In this document: positions 54,456 to 63,997 of the stretch, piece after piece
Layout: the number at the start of each line of letters is the position of its first letter
Numbering within the stretch: the stretch's first letter is position 1
Source of the DNA: Bacteroides acidifaciens
GTDB lineage: Bacteria; Bacteroidota; Bacteroidia; Bacteroidales; Bacteroidaceae
NCBI RefSeq assembly: GCF_903181435.1
Contig: NZ_CAEUHO010000004.1
Coordinates: 1,054,001-1,118,000 of the forward strand
Direction: 5' to 3'
Length of the DNA: 64,000 nucleotides
Translations under genes and position numbers: made by a program
The notes under the pieces: generated by a model
Database searches by the model: none
The model's input: the letters and a program-made list of their open reading frames with translations, nothing else
What the model was told of the DNA's origin: nothing

Positions 54456-57008
54456 ATGCACACCTCATTTCGCCTGTCGGTTTACCTTTTGTTAGTTGTA
54501 CAGTTGTTCATCGGCTGTTCATCCGACCCGTTGCCCGAACCGGACGGTTCGCAGCCCGAGACGCCCGCCGCAACTCCCGATGCTTATCAGGATAAGATAA
54601 GGACACAGCCTTATCCTAAAGCAGATAATGAACTGTATCTGAATCCTACTCCTCTTATTGTTCCTCAAACGATGAAGACAGGCGAAAGACTGCAATTCTC
54701 TCTCTCGCGTACCGAAGATTTCAGCAGTTCCGAAACATTGGTCACCGAACCGCAGGAATGGTGCATGTATAATCCTCACCGCCGCTTGGATACCGGCACA
54801 TGGTTCTGGCGTTTCCGCTCTACTAATATTAATGGAAATATGCCCGGTGAATGGAGTCAGGCCTATCGCTTTGAAGTAAAGAATGATACGCCGGAATTTG
54901 TAACACCCACTTTTAAGACATTCTTAGAAAACGTTCCCCGTCTGCATCCCCGTATTTACTGTTTTCTCGACGACCGTATCGAAGAAGCTCGTAATCGTGT
55001 AGCTTCACACCCTGAATACAAGGAATTGCAAAACCGTGCAACTCTCGCATTGAACGTCGATTATACGACAATGCCCGACTTGTATAGCCGTGCCGAAGAA
55101 CTTCGGCAACACGCCACTTATCTCTATCAGGCTTATCACCTGACTCAAGAAAAAAAACATGTTGAAAAGTTGCGTCAGCTTCTCGAAGTCTTGATTGCCG
55201 CTCCGCCTGCCGACAAACAGCTTTTCGCATCCAACTTTACGGCTAGCAATATCGCCTGGTGTCTCGTAGCAGCTTATGACCTGCTTTATGACAACTTATC
55301 AGCTTCCGACCGTACCTCAGCCGAAGAACTGATGATGCGTGTGGCACGCTATTATTATAAGGTGAATTGTGGCTTTCAGGAAAATCATCTCTTTGACAAT
55401 CATTTTTGGCAGCAGAATATGCGTATCCTTTTTCAAGTAGCTTTGTCGCTCTATGACAAACCTGCTTATTCTTCCGAAGTGCTGCCGATGCTGGAATATT
55501 ATTATGAACTATGGACAGCCCGTGCCCCTGCTTCCGGCTTCAATCGTGACGGTATGTGGCACAACGGTACAGGCTACTTTAGTGCCAATATCTTGACTTT
55601 AGCCTATATGCCTGCTTTATTTTCATACATCACCCGTCAGAATTTCCTGCTGCATCCGTGGTATCGGAATGCAGGACGCTCGATGGTCTATACTTGCCCG
55701 CCGGGCTCAAAAACTAACGGCTTTGGTGATAACAGCGAAAAAGGTACTGAACCTAATCGCCTGATTGCCGCTTTTGCCGATTACCTGGCTTGTGAAACTG
55801 GCGATTCTTATGCCGCATGGTATGCTGGAGAATGTCGGGATTTGTTGCGCCGGGACTATGAATTACGTCTTTACCGTATGTGTACCGACCAGAACTATAA
55901 TACTGCTTTCCCTGCGGACGCGGCAAAAATGGTATGGTATAAAGATGCAGGCGAAGTAGCTATGCACAGTCATCCGGAAGATACGGAAAAAGACCTTGCG
56001 CTCTCGTTCCGCTCCAGTACATTCGGCTCGGGCAGTCACACCACTGCCAGTCAGAATGCTTTTAACTTGCTGTATAAAGGAGTAGATGTCTATCGTAGCA
56101 CGGGCTATTATCAAAACTTCAGTGATGCGCATAACTTGATGTCCTACCGCCATACCCGGGCACACAATACCCTGTTGGTGAACGGCATAGGACAACCTTA
56201 TTCCACCGAAGGCTACGGTAATGTGATGCGTGCTATGACTGGACAGCATATCAGCTATTGTCTGGGTGACGCTTCGCATGCTTACAGGGGGATTAGTAAT
56301 GACCCCATGTGGATAGGCTACTTCGAGCAGGCAGGTATTACACAAACGCCGGAAAATGGTTTCGGTACCACGCCATTGACTAAATATCGCAGGCATATAT
56401 TAATGCTTCATCCTTCTACGGTACTGGTGTACGATGAACTGGAAGCCTCGGAAGCTGTTCGTTGGGAATGGTTATTGCATAGTCCTACGGAGTTTGGTAT
56501 TGACGCTGTGAAAAAAACATTGTCTACCAATAACAAAACTAAAGATTTTGTCGCTGTAACACAACTGTTTGGCGGGCACGTTTTTGCCTTGTCCCAAACA
56601 AACCGCTTCGCAGTACCACCCGCGACTACTGGAGCAGACTATCCGAATCAATGGCATCTCACTGCACGGGTGGACGGTAGTCCCGCCACTCGTTTTCTGG
56701 CTGTCATTCAGGTAGGTGATACGAAAGAATCTGTGTCTGCCATCCACCGTGATGGGGATACTTTCAGTGTAGGCGACTGGACGATTGAAGCTGTTCTTGA
56801 TGCTTCCAAATCCTCGAAGCTCACGGTTACTCATCGTACCGAACCGGCTGTATTCAGCTATGGAACAGATAACCCTACATTGAGCGGAACCTCTTACCCC
56901 CGTCAGTACACCGGTTCTTCCTTACTTTATGACGAGGTGAACGGCACTTGGCAAGTAACAGAGATGACCGACCGGACACCTGTATCTACCCGGGCGATAA
57001 CCCGGTGA
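54456..57008 (+). CDS. Heparinase II/III-fold polysaccharide lyase, lipoprotein
   Basis: 850 residues, lipobox LFIGC with Cys21 followed by SSDPLPEPDGS and a Pro-rich linker, so probably surface-exposed. The same three-part layout as the lyase at 48308: DUF4962-like beta region (GTWFWRFRSTNINGN), toroid, then beta-sandwich (YRHTRAHNTLLVNGIGQ). The candidate catalytic residues are kept: Asn315-His316 in DNHFWQQ and Tyr374 in WHNGTGYF. The two lyases are clear paralogues with different addresses, suggesting first cuts outside and further cuts in the periplasm. Ends 44 bases before susC. Confidence 0.88.
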   Translation: MHTSFRLSVYLLLVVQLFIGCSSDPLPEPDGSQPETPAATPDAYQDKIRTQPYPKADNELYLNPTPLIVPQTMKTGERLQFSLSRTEDFSSSETLVTEPQEWCMYNPHRRLDTGTWFWRFRSTNINGNMPGEWSQAYRFEVKNDTPEFVTPTFKTFLENVPRLHPRIYCFLDDRIEEARNRVASHPEYKELQNRATLALNVDYTTMPDLYSRAEELRQHATYLYQAYHLTQEKKHVEKLRQLLEVLIAAPPADKQLFASNFTASNIAWCLVAAYDLLYDNLSASDRTSAEELMMRVARYYYKVNCGFQENHLFDNHFWQQNMRILFQVALSLYDKPAYSSEVLPMLEYYYELWTARAPASGFNRDGMWHNGTGYFSANILTLAYMPALFSYITRQNFLLHPWYRNAGRSMVYTCPPGSKTNGFGDNSEKGTEPNRLIAAFADYLACETGDSYAAWYAGECRDLLRRDYELRLYRMCTDQNYNTAFPADAAKMVWYKDAGEVAMHSHPEDTEKDLALSFRSSTFGSGSHTTASQNAFNLLYKGVDVYRSTGYYQNFSDAHNLMSYRHTRAHNTLLVNGIGQPYSTEGYGNVMRAMTGQHISYCLGDASHAYRGISNDPMWIGYFEQAGITQTPENGFGTTPLTKYRRHILMLHPSTVLVYDELEASEAVRWEWLLHSPTEFGIDAVKKTLSTNNKTKDFVAVTQLFGGHVFALSQTNRFAVPPATTGADYPNQWHLTARVDGSPATRFLAVIQVGDTKESVSAIHRDGDTFSVGDWTIEAVLDASKSSKLTVTHRTEPAVFSYGTDNPTLSGTSYPRQYTGSSLLYDEVNGTWQVTEMTDRTPVSTRAITR

Positions 57009-57052
57009 CAAAACAGTGAACTATAATGAATATAAATAAAGAATAGAATATC

Positions 57053-60000
57053 ATGAAAAGTAAGATTATTAGTATTTTATTTCTGCTTGTCGGTATATCC
57101 GGCATACACGCCCAAAGTCAGACTGTCACCGGAAAGGTGGTGGACAACGAGGGCTTGGAAGTGATTGGGGGAAATGTAACTGTGAAAGGCAAACAAAACA
57201 CAGGTACAATCACCGACATCAACGGTAAATACACCATTACCGTCAGCGACCCGTCTAAAGATGTACTGGTCTTTTCTTTTATCGGTCTGGAAAACATGGA
57301 AGTGCCCGTGAAAGGAAGGAAACAGATTGATGTGACTATGAAAGCGGCTTCGGTACTGCTGGACGAAGTGGTAGCTATCGGTTATGCCACAGTGAAACGT
57401 AAAGACCTGACCGGCTCCGTAGCTTCCGTCAGAAGCGATGATTTGCTCAAAGTCCCTTCGTCCGATGTCACCCAAGCTCTTGCGGGACGTATGGCAGGTG
57501 TACAGATTATACAGACAGACGGACAACCGGGAGCTGCCATGTCAGTACGTGTACGTGGGGGTATATCAATAACACAAAGTAACGAACCGCTTTATATTAT
57601 CGACGGATTCCCTACGGAAGACGGCATGTCCAGTCTCGACCCCGCTGATATTGAGAGCATTGATGTCTTGAAAGACGCTTCGGCAACAGCCATCTATGGT
57701 GCCCGCGGAGCGAACGGGGTAGTGGTAATCACTACCAAAAGCGGTGCGAAAAGTGAAGGAAAGGCGACGCTTACTTTCGATTCGTATGTGGGAGTACGTA
57801 CGCTTGCCAAACGTCTGAATGTACTGAGTGTGGAAGAATTTGTACTGGCGGATTATGAAAGAACATTAGGTGACGCCACCGACCCCGCAGAAAGTATGCG
57901 GGCATGGCAAACCCGTTATGGCGGCTTTGTCGATTTGCACGAAAACTATGCCAACCGTGAGGGCATAGATTGGCTGGACCGTACTATGGGACGCACCACC
58001 GTCACACAGAACTACCGGGTAGGCGTGAACGGTGGTAATGATAAACTGAACTATAATATGTCTTACGGCTACTTCAAGGATGAAGGTGCTATGGTATATA
58101 GCGGAAGCGACAAACACAATATCTCGCTTAGTGTAAGGAGTGAAGTGAACAAGCGTCTCTCCGTCACCGGACGTATCAACTTCGATTACCTGAAAGTATA
58201 TGGCGCGGGAGTTGCCGGAAACGGAACGAACGAAGGCGGTAGCAATGTGGACGCTAAGTTCAATAAAATGGTGCAGATATTGCAATACCGTCCTACCATC
58301 GGTATTCGTGGAAGTGATGATGAACTATTGGCAGGAGAAGACCCCGTATTGAGCGATGCGGACGGTAACGTAATGCAGAATCCGTTGATAGCTGCTGCCG
58401 AAGAAAAGGACAACAAGGAAACTCGTACCTTGCAAGCCAATGGCGGCTTGACCTTTAAAATAATGAAAGGACTGACCTTCCGGAATAATACGGGTATGCG
58501 TTACCAGCTATACCGACGCGAACTTTTCTATGGCGACCAGTCTATTATGGGAAGACGTAGCGGTATCTACGGCTCTATCCGAAATACGGAAACCGGAAGT
58601 TTCCAAACGTCCAACGTCCTGACTTACGACAAGCGCTTTCAGAAGAAACATAAAGTAGTCGTGCAACTGGGACAGGAATTTGTGAAACGTTGGACACGCG
58701 TTCTTGAATCCGGTGTGAGCGGACTGCCTACCGACGAATTTATTCTAGGTGATATGAGCCTGGGTACTCCGTCTGTTGCTTCATCCGACGAAAACTTTGA
58801 CGACAACCTGCTTTCTTTCTTCGCCCGTCTCAACTACGATTTCACCGACAAATATTTGTTCTCCGCCACTTTCCGCGCGGACGGCTCTTCCAAATTCGGC
58901 AAGAACAACAAATGGGGATACTTTCCCGCCGTATCAGCCGCCTGGCGTGTGAGCGAAGAGGATTTTATAAAAAGATTGAATCTCTTTTCCGACTTGAAAT
59001 TCCGTATCGGATACGGTCTGGCAGGTAACAACCGCATCGGTAGCTACAACAGCCTTGCCCTGATGTCTTCAATTGCCACAGCTATGGGGGATAAACTCAC
59101 CCCCGGTTATGCTTCCAAGCAGATACCGAATCCCGATTTGAAATGGGAAGCGAACAAGACATTTAATATGGGCGTAGATTTGGGCTTTCTGAGCCAACGT
59201 ATCACTATCTCGCCCGAATTCTATATTAATAGGAGTAGTAATCTGCTGTTGAATGCCCAGTTGCCTTATTCTTCCGGTTATCAGACTATGTTGATTAACG
59301 CCGGCGAAACGAAGAATGTGGGAGTGGAACTGACTGTGAATACAGTGAACTTCTCTACAAAGAAATTCAGTTGGAACACTACGCTTACGTTGTCGCACAA
59401 CAAGAATTCCGTGAGAGCATTGACCGGTGAGGCGGTACAACTCTACGAAGCCAAGTTCGGCTTTAACCAAAACACACACCGTATTGCTGTCGGAGAACCG
59501 TTGGGACAATTCTATGGCTACATTACGGATGGCTTGTATCAGGTGGATGATTTCAATTACGACGCTTCCACCCAAACTTATACACTGAAAGACGGTGTGC
59601 CTTATCATGGGGATAGAGGTCGGATTCAGCCGGGAATGTGGAAGTTCAGAAACTTGACCGAAGGGGATGATATCATTGATGAAAATGATAAAACGATTAT
59701 CGGCAACGCCCAACCGAAATTCTACGGCGGTCTGAACAACTCCTTTACTTACAAAGGATTTGACTTGAGCGTATTCCTTACTTTCAGTTATGGCAATGAG
59801 GTGTTGAACGCCACCAAACTGGTTACCAGTAAAATAGGCAGCCAGAACTATAATGCATTAGACGTAATGAACAGCTCCAACCGCTGGATGACCATCAACT
59901 CCGCAGGGCAGAAAGTAACAGATCCCGGAGAATTGGCTGCTTTGAACGCCGGCAAAACGGTAGCCGCCTATCATGACGCGCAACAAGGAGACAATTATAT

Positions 60001-60265
60001 CCACTCTTGGGCAGTAGAAGACGCTTCCTATTTAAAACTGAGTAATGTGACTGTGGGATATACATTCCCGAAACACCTGATTGCGAGAGTAGGATTGAAG
60101 AACCTGCGCCTGTATGCTACGGGCAATAACTTGTTAACGTGGACAAAATATACAGGTTTCGACCCGGAAGTCTCTACAATGAAAAGCGGGCTGACACCCG
60201 GTGTTGACTTTGGAGCGTATCCCCTCAGCCGTTCTTTCATTTTTGGTCTAAACGTAGCTTTCTAA
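57053..60265 (+). CDS. SusC/RagA-family TonB-dependent transporter (uronide locus)
   Basis: 1070 residues, signal peptide to about residue 20 (GIHAQSQ). There is no STN domain; a carboxypeptidase-regulatory-like domain (about 22-95, VTGKVVDNEGLEVIGGNV), the plug (about 105-235, with NEPLYIIDGFPTEDG and KDASATAIYGARGANG), then the barrel, ending FGLNVAF. It imports oligosaccharides made by the surface lyase, in partnership with the SusD 21 bases downstream. Absence of STN agrees with control by the HTCS instead of a sigma/anti-sigma pair. Confidence 0.96.
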   Translation: MKSKIISILFLLVGISGIHAQSQTVTGKVVDNEGLEVIGGNVTVKGKQNTGTITDINGKYTITVSDPSKDVLVFSFIGLENMEVPVKGRKQIDVTMKAASVLLDEVVAIGYATVKRKDLTGSVASVRSDDLLKVPSSDVTQALAGRMAGVQIIQTDGQPGAAMSVRVRGGISITQSNEPLYIIDGFPTEDGMSSLDPADIESIDVLKDASATAIYGARGANGVVVITTKSGAKSEGKATLTFDSYVGVRTLAKRLNVLSVEEFVLADYERTLGDATDPAESMRAWQTRYGGFVDLHENYANREGIDWLDRTMGRTTVTQNYRVGVNGGNDKLNYNMSYGYFKDEGAMVYSGSDKHNISLSVRSEVNKRLSVTGRINFDYLKVYGAGVAGNGTNEGGSNVDAKFNKMVQILQYRPTIGIRGSDDELLAGEDPVLSDADGNVMQNPLIAAAEEKDNKETRTLQANGGLTFKIMKGLTFRNNTGMRYQLYRRELFYGDQSIMGRRSGIYGSIRNTETGSFQTSNVLTYDKRFQKKHKVVVQLGQEFVKRWTRVLESGVSGLPTDEFILGDMSLGTPSVASSDENFDDNLLSFFARLNYDFTDKYLFSATFRADGSSKFGKNNKWGYFPAVSAAWRVSEEDFIKRLNLFSDLKFRIGYGLAGNNRIGSYNSLALMSSIATAMGDKLTPGYASKQIPNPDLKWEANKTFNMGVDLGFLSQRITISPEFYINRSSNLLLNAQLPYSSGYQTMLINAGETKNVGVELTVNTVNFSTKKFSWNTTLTLSHNKNSVRALTGEAVQLYEAKFGFNQNTHRIAVGEPLGQFYGYITDGLYQVDDFNYDASTQTYTLKDGVPYHGDRGRIQPGMWKFRNLTEGDDIIDENDKTIIGNAQPKFYGGLNNSFTYKGFDLSVFLTFSYGNEVLNATKLVTSKIGSQNYNALDVMNSSNRWMTINSAGQKVTDPGELAALNAGKTVAAYHDAQQGDNYIHSWAVEDASYLKLSNVTVGYTFPKHLIARVGLKNLRLYATGNNLLTWTKYTGFDPEVSTMKSGLTPGVDFGAYPLSRSFIFGLNVAF

Positions 60266-60286
60266 TTCTTTAAATATATAGCAATC

Positions 60287-61981
60287 ATGAAAAAGATACA
60301 TCTATTATATATCGCATCCGCTTTATTACTGACAGGACTTACCTCTTGCGAGGACTTGCTGACAGAAGAACCCAATTCAAAGTATGACCGCGACCGCTAT
60401 TTCGATTCGGAAGAAAAAGCGGAAATGGCAGTCATGGGGATATACGGCTCACTGTCGGATTTTAACCATTACGGTTGGTACGAAATGGCTGCTCCGGCAT
60501 CTGACGATACCTATTATACCGCCCGTACACAGTCTGACAACCAGGTGCACGACATCGCGCACTACCAGCTCAACTCCACAAACACATGGATTGAAAGCAT
60601 CTGGAAACTGAAATATGAAGGAATCGACCGTGCCAACCTGACTATCGACGGTATCAGCGGTATGACGGGATATAGTGACAATACCCGTCTGAAAGCACTG
60701 GAAGCCGAAGCCCGTTTCCTGCGTGCCTTCCTTGCATTCGACTTGGTGAAAGGCTGGGGAGATGTCCCTTTCAAAACCGCTTATTCCTCATCCTATGAAT
60801 CCGCCTTCGGCGAACGTGTAGACCGTGAAACGATTTACGATGAAATTATAACCGACCTTACTTTTGCCAAGAACAATCTGGATTGGGCAACCGCTTCTTC
60901 CACTCCCGAACGGGTGACGCAGGGAGCAGCCCGTGCATTGCTGATGCGTGTGTATCTGCAACGTGCCGGATATAGCCTTCATTCAAACGGGCAGTTGGAA
61001 CGTCCGGACGATAGCAAGCGGAAACAATACTTCGATGCAGTGATAAAAGAATGGGAAGCTTTTGAAGATAAAGGATACCATGACTTTTACGATGGTGGCT
61101 ATGAAGCGCTTTTCAAAAGTTTCTCGCAAGGCGTGTTGAATACGAAAGAGAGCCTTTGGGAGATTGCTTTCTATCATTCACAGGGACGTCGCAACGGTGG
61201 AGCATGGGGGATTTATAACGGTCCGCAGGTGGCGGAACCTACCGGAATCTCCGCGTCTGAAGCAAATCAGTATATGGGACGTGCCAATGGTTTCTTTATC
61301 GTTGTTCCCGAATGGCGCAACTTCTTTGAAGAGAAAGATAAGCGTCGTGACATAGCGATTTGTACTTATCGCTACACTTGGAATGGCACTAAAAAGGAAC
61401 ATGTAAAAGAAGAAAGAAGTGCCGGAAGCTGGTACGTCGGAAAATGGCGCAGGGAATGGATGCCGAAAGAATCATGGAATAAGAACATCAATTACGCCGA
61501 TGTGAATTATTGTCCTTTACGCTATGCCGATGTCGTATTAATGGCTGCCGAAGCATACAATGAAACAGGAACCGACCGTCAGAAAGCTTGGAATCTGTTG
61601 AATAGCGTTCGTACCCGTGCCGAAGCTACCTCTATCACAGAAGCGAATTATGAAGAAATGATGAGCGCACGGAAAAAAACGCATAACCTGACTTTCATCG
61701 ACGACTCTACCCCCGAAGGAAAGTTCCGTACGGCTCTCTACTGGGAGCGTGGTCTTGAACTGGCTTTTGAAGGACAACGCAAATACGACCTGATACGTTG
61801 GGGCGTGTTGGGCAAGGCGCTGAAACTGTTTGGCGGAGTCAGTTCCGTGAACCAGAAAGAGAACAAACCTTATCCCGCTTACCGTAATTTTATAGAAGGC
61901 AAACATGAACTTTTCCCTATCCCTCTGAAGGAAATACAAAGTAATCCGAAACTCAATGGAATGAATAATAACGGGTATTAG
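60287..61981 (+). CDS. SusD/RagB-family lipoprotein (uronide locus)
   Basis: 564 residues, lipobox LTSC with Cys21 followed by EDLLTEEPN. The SusD pattern is full: RYFDSEEKAEMAVMGIYGSL, ALEAEARFLRAFLAFDLVKGWGD in two parts, YADVVLMAAEAYNETG and RGLELAFEGQRKYDLIRWG. It binds the oligosaccharide and closes over the SusC channel. It is the last gene of the locus; the ribosomal operon starts 203 bases later with its own promoter. Confidence 0.96.
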   Translation: MKKIHLLYIASALLLTGLTSCEDLLTEEPNSKYDRDRYFDSEEKAEMAVMGIYGSLSDFNHYGWYEMAAPASDDTYYTARTQSDNQVHDIAHYQLNSTNTWIESIWKLKYEGIDRANLTIDGISGMTGYSDNTRLKALEAEARFLRAFLAFDLVKGWGDVPFKTAYSSSYESAFGERVDRETIYDEIITDLTFAKNNLDWATASSTPERVTQGAARALLMRVYLQRAGYSLHSNGQLERPDDSKRKQYFDAVIKEWEAFEDKGYHDFYDGGYEALFKSFSQGVLNTKESLWEIAFYHSQGRRNGGAWGIYNGPQVAEPTGISASEANQYMGRANGFFIVVPEWRNFFEEKDKRRDIAICTYRYTWNGTKKEHVKEERSAGSWYVGKWRREWMPKESWNKNINYADVNYCPLRYADVVLMAAEAYNETGTDRQKAWNLLNSVRTRAEATSITEANYEEMMSARKKTHNLTFIDDSTPEGKFRTALYWERGLELAFEGQRKYDLIRWGVLGKALKLFGGVSSVNQKENKPYPAYRNFIEGKHELFPIPLKEIQSNPKLNGMNNNGY

Positions 61982-62027
61982 CAAGACCTTCAATAGAATA
62001 GGCAACCGGAAAAATATACAAAAATAG

Positions 62028-62058
62028 TTTGCCAATTCAAAGAAAAGCCGTACTTTTG
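62028..62058 (+). promoter_or_regulatory. Promoter of the rplM-rpsI operon
   Basis: TTTG at 62028-62031, exactly 19 bases, then TACTTTTG at 62051-62058: a full consensus match, leaving a leader of about 120 bases. Confidence 0.85.
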
Positions 62059-62065
62059 CAAGCCG

Positions 62066-62184
62066 ATTATTATCACAAAATGATAAGAGATTAATTCATA
62101 GCAAGTTAGTACTCCTTTGTCCGGGGAAGACTAATGAGTGGTGAAGAAAATTTTTAGTAGTAACATTTAAAAAACAAAATTAGA
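62066..62184 (+). promoter_or_regulatory. Structured leader of rplM
   Basis: TTATCA/TGATAA (62070-62075, 62081-62086) and a second stem TTAGT/ACTAA (62106-62110, 62130-62134) with an inner CTCC/GGGG pairing. A candidate ribosomal-protein leader RNA; no family match can be claimed. Confidence 0.45.
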
Positions 62185-62646
62185 GTGGATACTTTAAGTT
62201 ACAAGACCATTTCTGCCAACAAAGCAACTGTAACCAAAGAATGGGTTATTGTTGACGCTACAGACCAGACATTAGGTCGTCTGGGAGCAAAAGTTGCAAA
62301 ATTGTTGAGAGGAAAGTACAAACCAAACTTTACTCCTCACGTAGACTGCGGTGATAACGTTATCATCATCAATGCAGACAAAGTAAAACTGACTGGTAAC
62401 AAGTGGAATGACAGAGTCTATTTGTCATATACAGGCTACCCTGGTGGTCAGAGAGAGATGACTCCTGCCCGTTTGATTGCTAAACCGAACGGCGAAGAGA
62501 GATTACTGAAAAAAGTAGTGAAGGGCATGCTTCCTAAGAATATCCTGGGAGCTAAATTGCTGAATAACTTGTATGTTTACGCTGGTAGCGAACACAAACA
62601 TGCTGCTCAGAACCCGAAAATGATTGATATTAATTCATATAAATAA
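62185..62646 (+). CDS. rplM: Large ribosomal subunit protein L13
   Basis: 153 residues starting at GTG 62185; the residues from DTLSYKTISANKATVTKEW are the Bacteroides L13 N-terminus and no ATG upstream fits. Conserved KEWVIVDATDQTLGRLGAK and GMLPKNILGAKLLNNLYVY stretches. It assembles early in the 50S subunit and in other bacteria can repress its own operon. Six bases separate it from rpsI, the standard pairing. Confidence 0.98.
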   Translation: MDTLSYKTISANKATVTKEWVIVDATDQTLGRLGAKVAKLLRGKYKPNFTPHVDCGDNVIIINADKVKLTGNKWNDRVYLSYTGYPGGQREMTPARLIAKPNGEERLLKKVVKGMLPKNILGAKLLNNLYVYAGSEHKHAAQNPKMIDINSYK

Positions 62647-62652
62647 GATATA

Positions 62653-63039
62653 ATGGAAGTAGTAAATGCATTAGGCAGACGTAAACGTGCTATTGCACGC
62701 ATATTCGTAAGCGAAGGTACAGGAAAGATTACTATTAACAAGAGAGACCTTGCAGAGTACTTTCCATCAACTATTCTTCAGTATGTTGTAAAACAACCAT
62801 TGAACAAGCTGGGTGCTGCTGAGAAGTATGACATCAAGGTGAACTTGTGTGGTGGTGGTTTCACTGGTCAGTCTCAGGCATTGCGTTTGGCAATCGCTCG
62901 TGCACTGGTTAAGATGAACGCTGAAGATAAAGCCGCTCTTCGTGCAGAAGGCTTCATGACTCGTGACCCACGTTCTGTTGAACGTAAGAAACCGGGACAG
63001 CCGAAAGCTCGTAGAAGATTCCAGTTCAGCAAGCGTTAA
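62653..63039 (+). CDS. rpsI: Small ribosomal subunit protein S9
   Basis: 128 residues with GRRKRAIARIFV at the start, GGGFTGQSQALRLAIARAL in the middle, and the C-terminal FQFSKR tail that reaches the P-site tRNA. Co-transcribed with rplM. Confidence 0.98.
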   Translation: MEVVNALGRRKRAIARIFVSEGTGKITINKRDLAEYFPSTILQYVVKQPLNKLGAAEKYDIKVNLCGGGFTGQSQALRLAIARALVKMNAEDKAALRAEGFMTRDPRSVERKKPGQPKARRRFQFSKR

Positions 63040-63160
63040 TGGGCTGCCTGACCGAGGAATATGTTTAGTATCTAAACTACTGGGACTCTGCTCATAGACT
63101 ACCCAGCGGTTGGTTTAGAAAAAACAAAAAAGAAAGTAAACGATTTAAAGAAAAAACAAG
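63040..63160 (+). promoter_or_regulatory. Candidate structured rpsB leader RNA
   Basis: Stem GTTTAG/CTAAAC at 63063-63068 and 63072-63077, stem CTGGG/CCCAG at 63080-63084 and 63102-63106, and ACCG near 63050 against CGGT at 63107-63110 closing a three-way junction. An A-rich run separates it from the rpsB start. The position suits autoregulation by S2. Confidence 0.55.
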
Positions 63161-63997
63161 ATGTCAAGAACAAATTTTGATACATTATTGGAGGCTGGTT
63201 GCCACTTCGGACACCTTAAGAGAAAGTGGAATCCTGCAATGGCTCCTTATATTTTCATGGAACGCAATGGTATTCACATCATTGACCTCCACAAAACTGT
63301 TGCAAAAGTAGACGAAGCTGCTGAAGCTTTGAAACAGATTGCCAAATCTGGCAAGAAAGTTCTTTTTGTTGCTACTAAAAAACAAGCTAAACAAGTTGTA
63401 GCTGAGAAAGCTCAATCTGTTAATATGCCTTATGTAATCGAACGCTGGCCGGGTGGTATGTTGACCAACTTCCCGACTATCCGTAAGGCTGTGAAGAAAA
63501 TGGCTACTATCGACAAGTTGACTAACGATGGTACTTATGCTAACCTTTCTAAGAGAGAAGTTCTTCAGATTTCACGTCAACGTGCAAAATTGGACAAGAC
63601 TTTGGGCTCTATCGCTGACCTGACTCGTCTGCCGTCTGCATTGTTCGTTATCGACGTAATGAAAGAAAATATCGCAGTTCGTGAAGCTAACCGTTTGGGT
63701 ATTCCAGTATTCGGTATCGTTGATACTAACTCTGATCCTTCAAACGTTGATTTCGTAATTCCTGCTAACGATGACGCTACTAAATCAGTAGAAGTGATCC
63801 TCGATGCTTGCTGCGCTGCAATGATCGAAGGTTTGGAAGAAAGAAAAGCTGAAAAGATTGACATGGAAGCTGCTGGTGAAACTCCTGCTAACAAAGGCAA
63901 GAAGAAATCAGTAAAAGCTAGACTCGACAAGTCTGACGAAGAAGCTATCAACGCAGCTAAGGCTGCTGCTTTCATCAAGGAAGACGAAGAGGCTTAA
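63161..63997 (+). CDS. rpsB: Small ribosomal subunit protein S2
   Basis: 278 residues. Start MSRTNFDTLLEAGCHFGHLKRKWNP split over the N-terminus, then KVLFVATKKQAKQVV, ERWPGGMLTNFPTIRK and PVFGIVDTNSDPSNVDF, all S2 signatures. A charged C-terminal tail of about 45 residues (KGKKKSVKARLDKSDEE) extends past the E. coli length, which is usual for this group. It ends three bases before the window edge; tsf would be expected next. Confidence 0.98.
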   Translation: MSRTNFDTLLEAGCHFGHLKRKWNPAMAPYIFMERNGIHIIDLHKTVAKVDEAAEALKQIAKSGKKVLFVATKKQAKQVVAEKAQSVNMPYVIERWPGGMLTNFPTIRKAVKKMATIDKLTNDGTYANLSKREVLQISRQRAKLDKTLGSIADLTRLPSALFVIDVMKENIAVREANRLGIPVFGIVDTNSDPSNVDFVIPANDDATKSVEVILDACCAAMIEGLEERKAEKIDMEAAGETPANKGKKKSVKARLDKSDEEAINAAKAAAFIKEDEEA

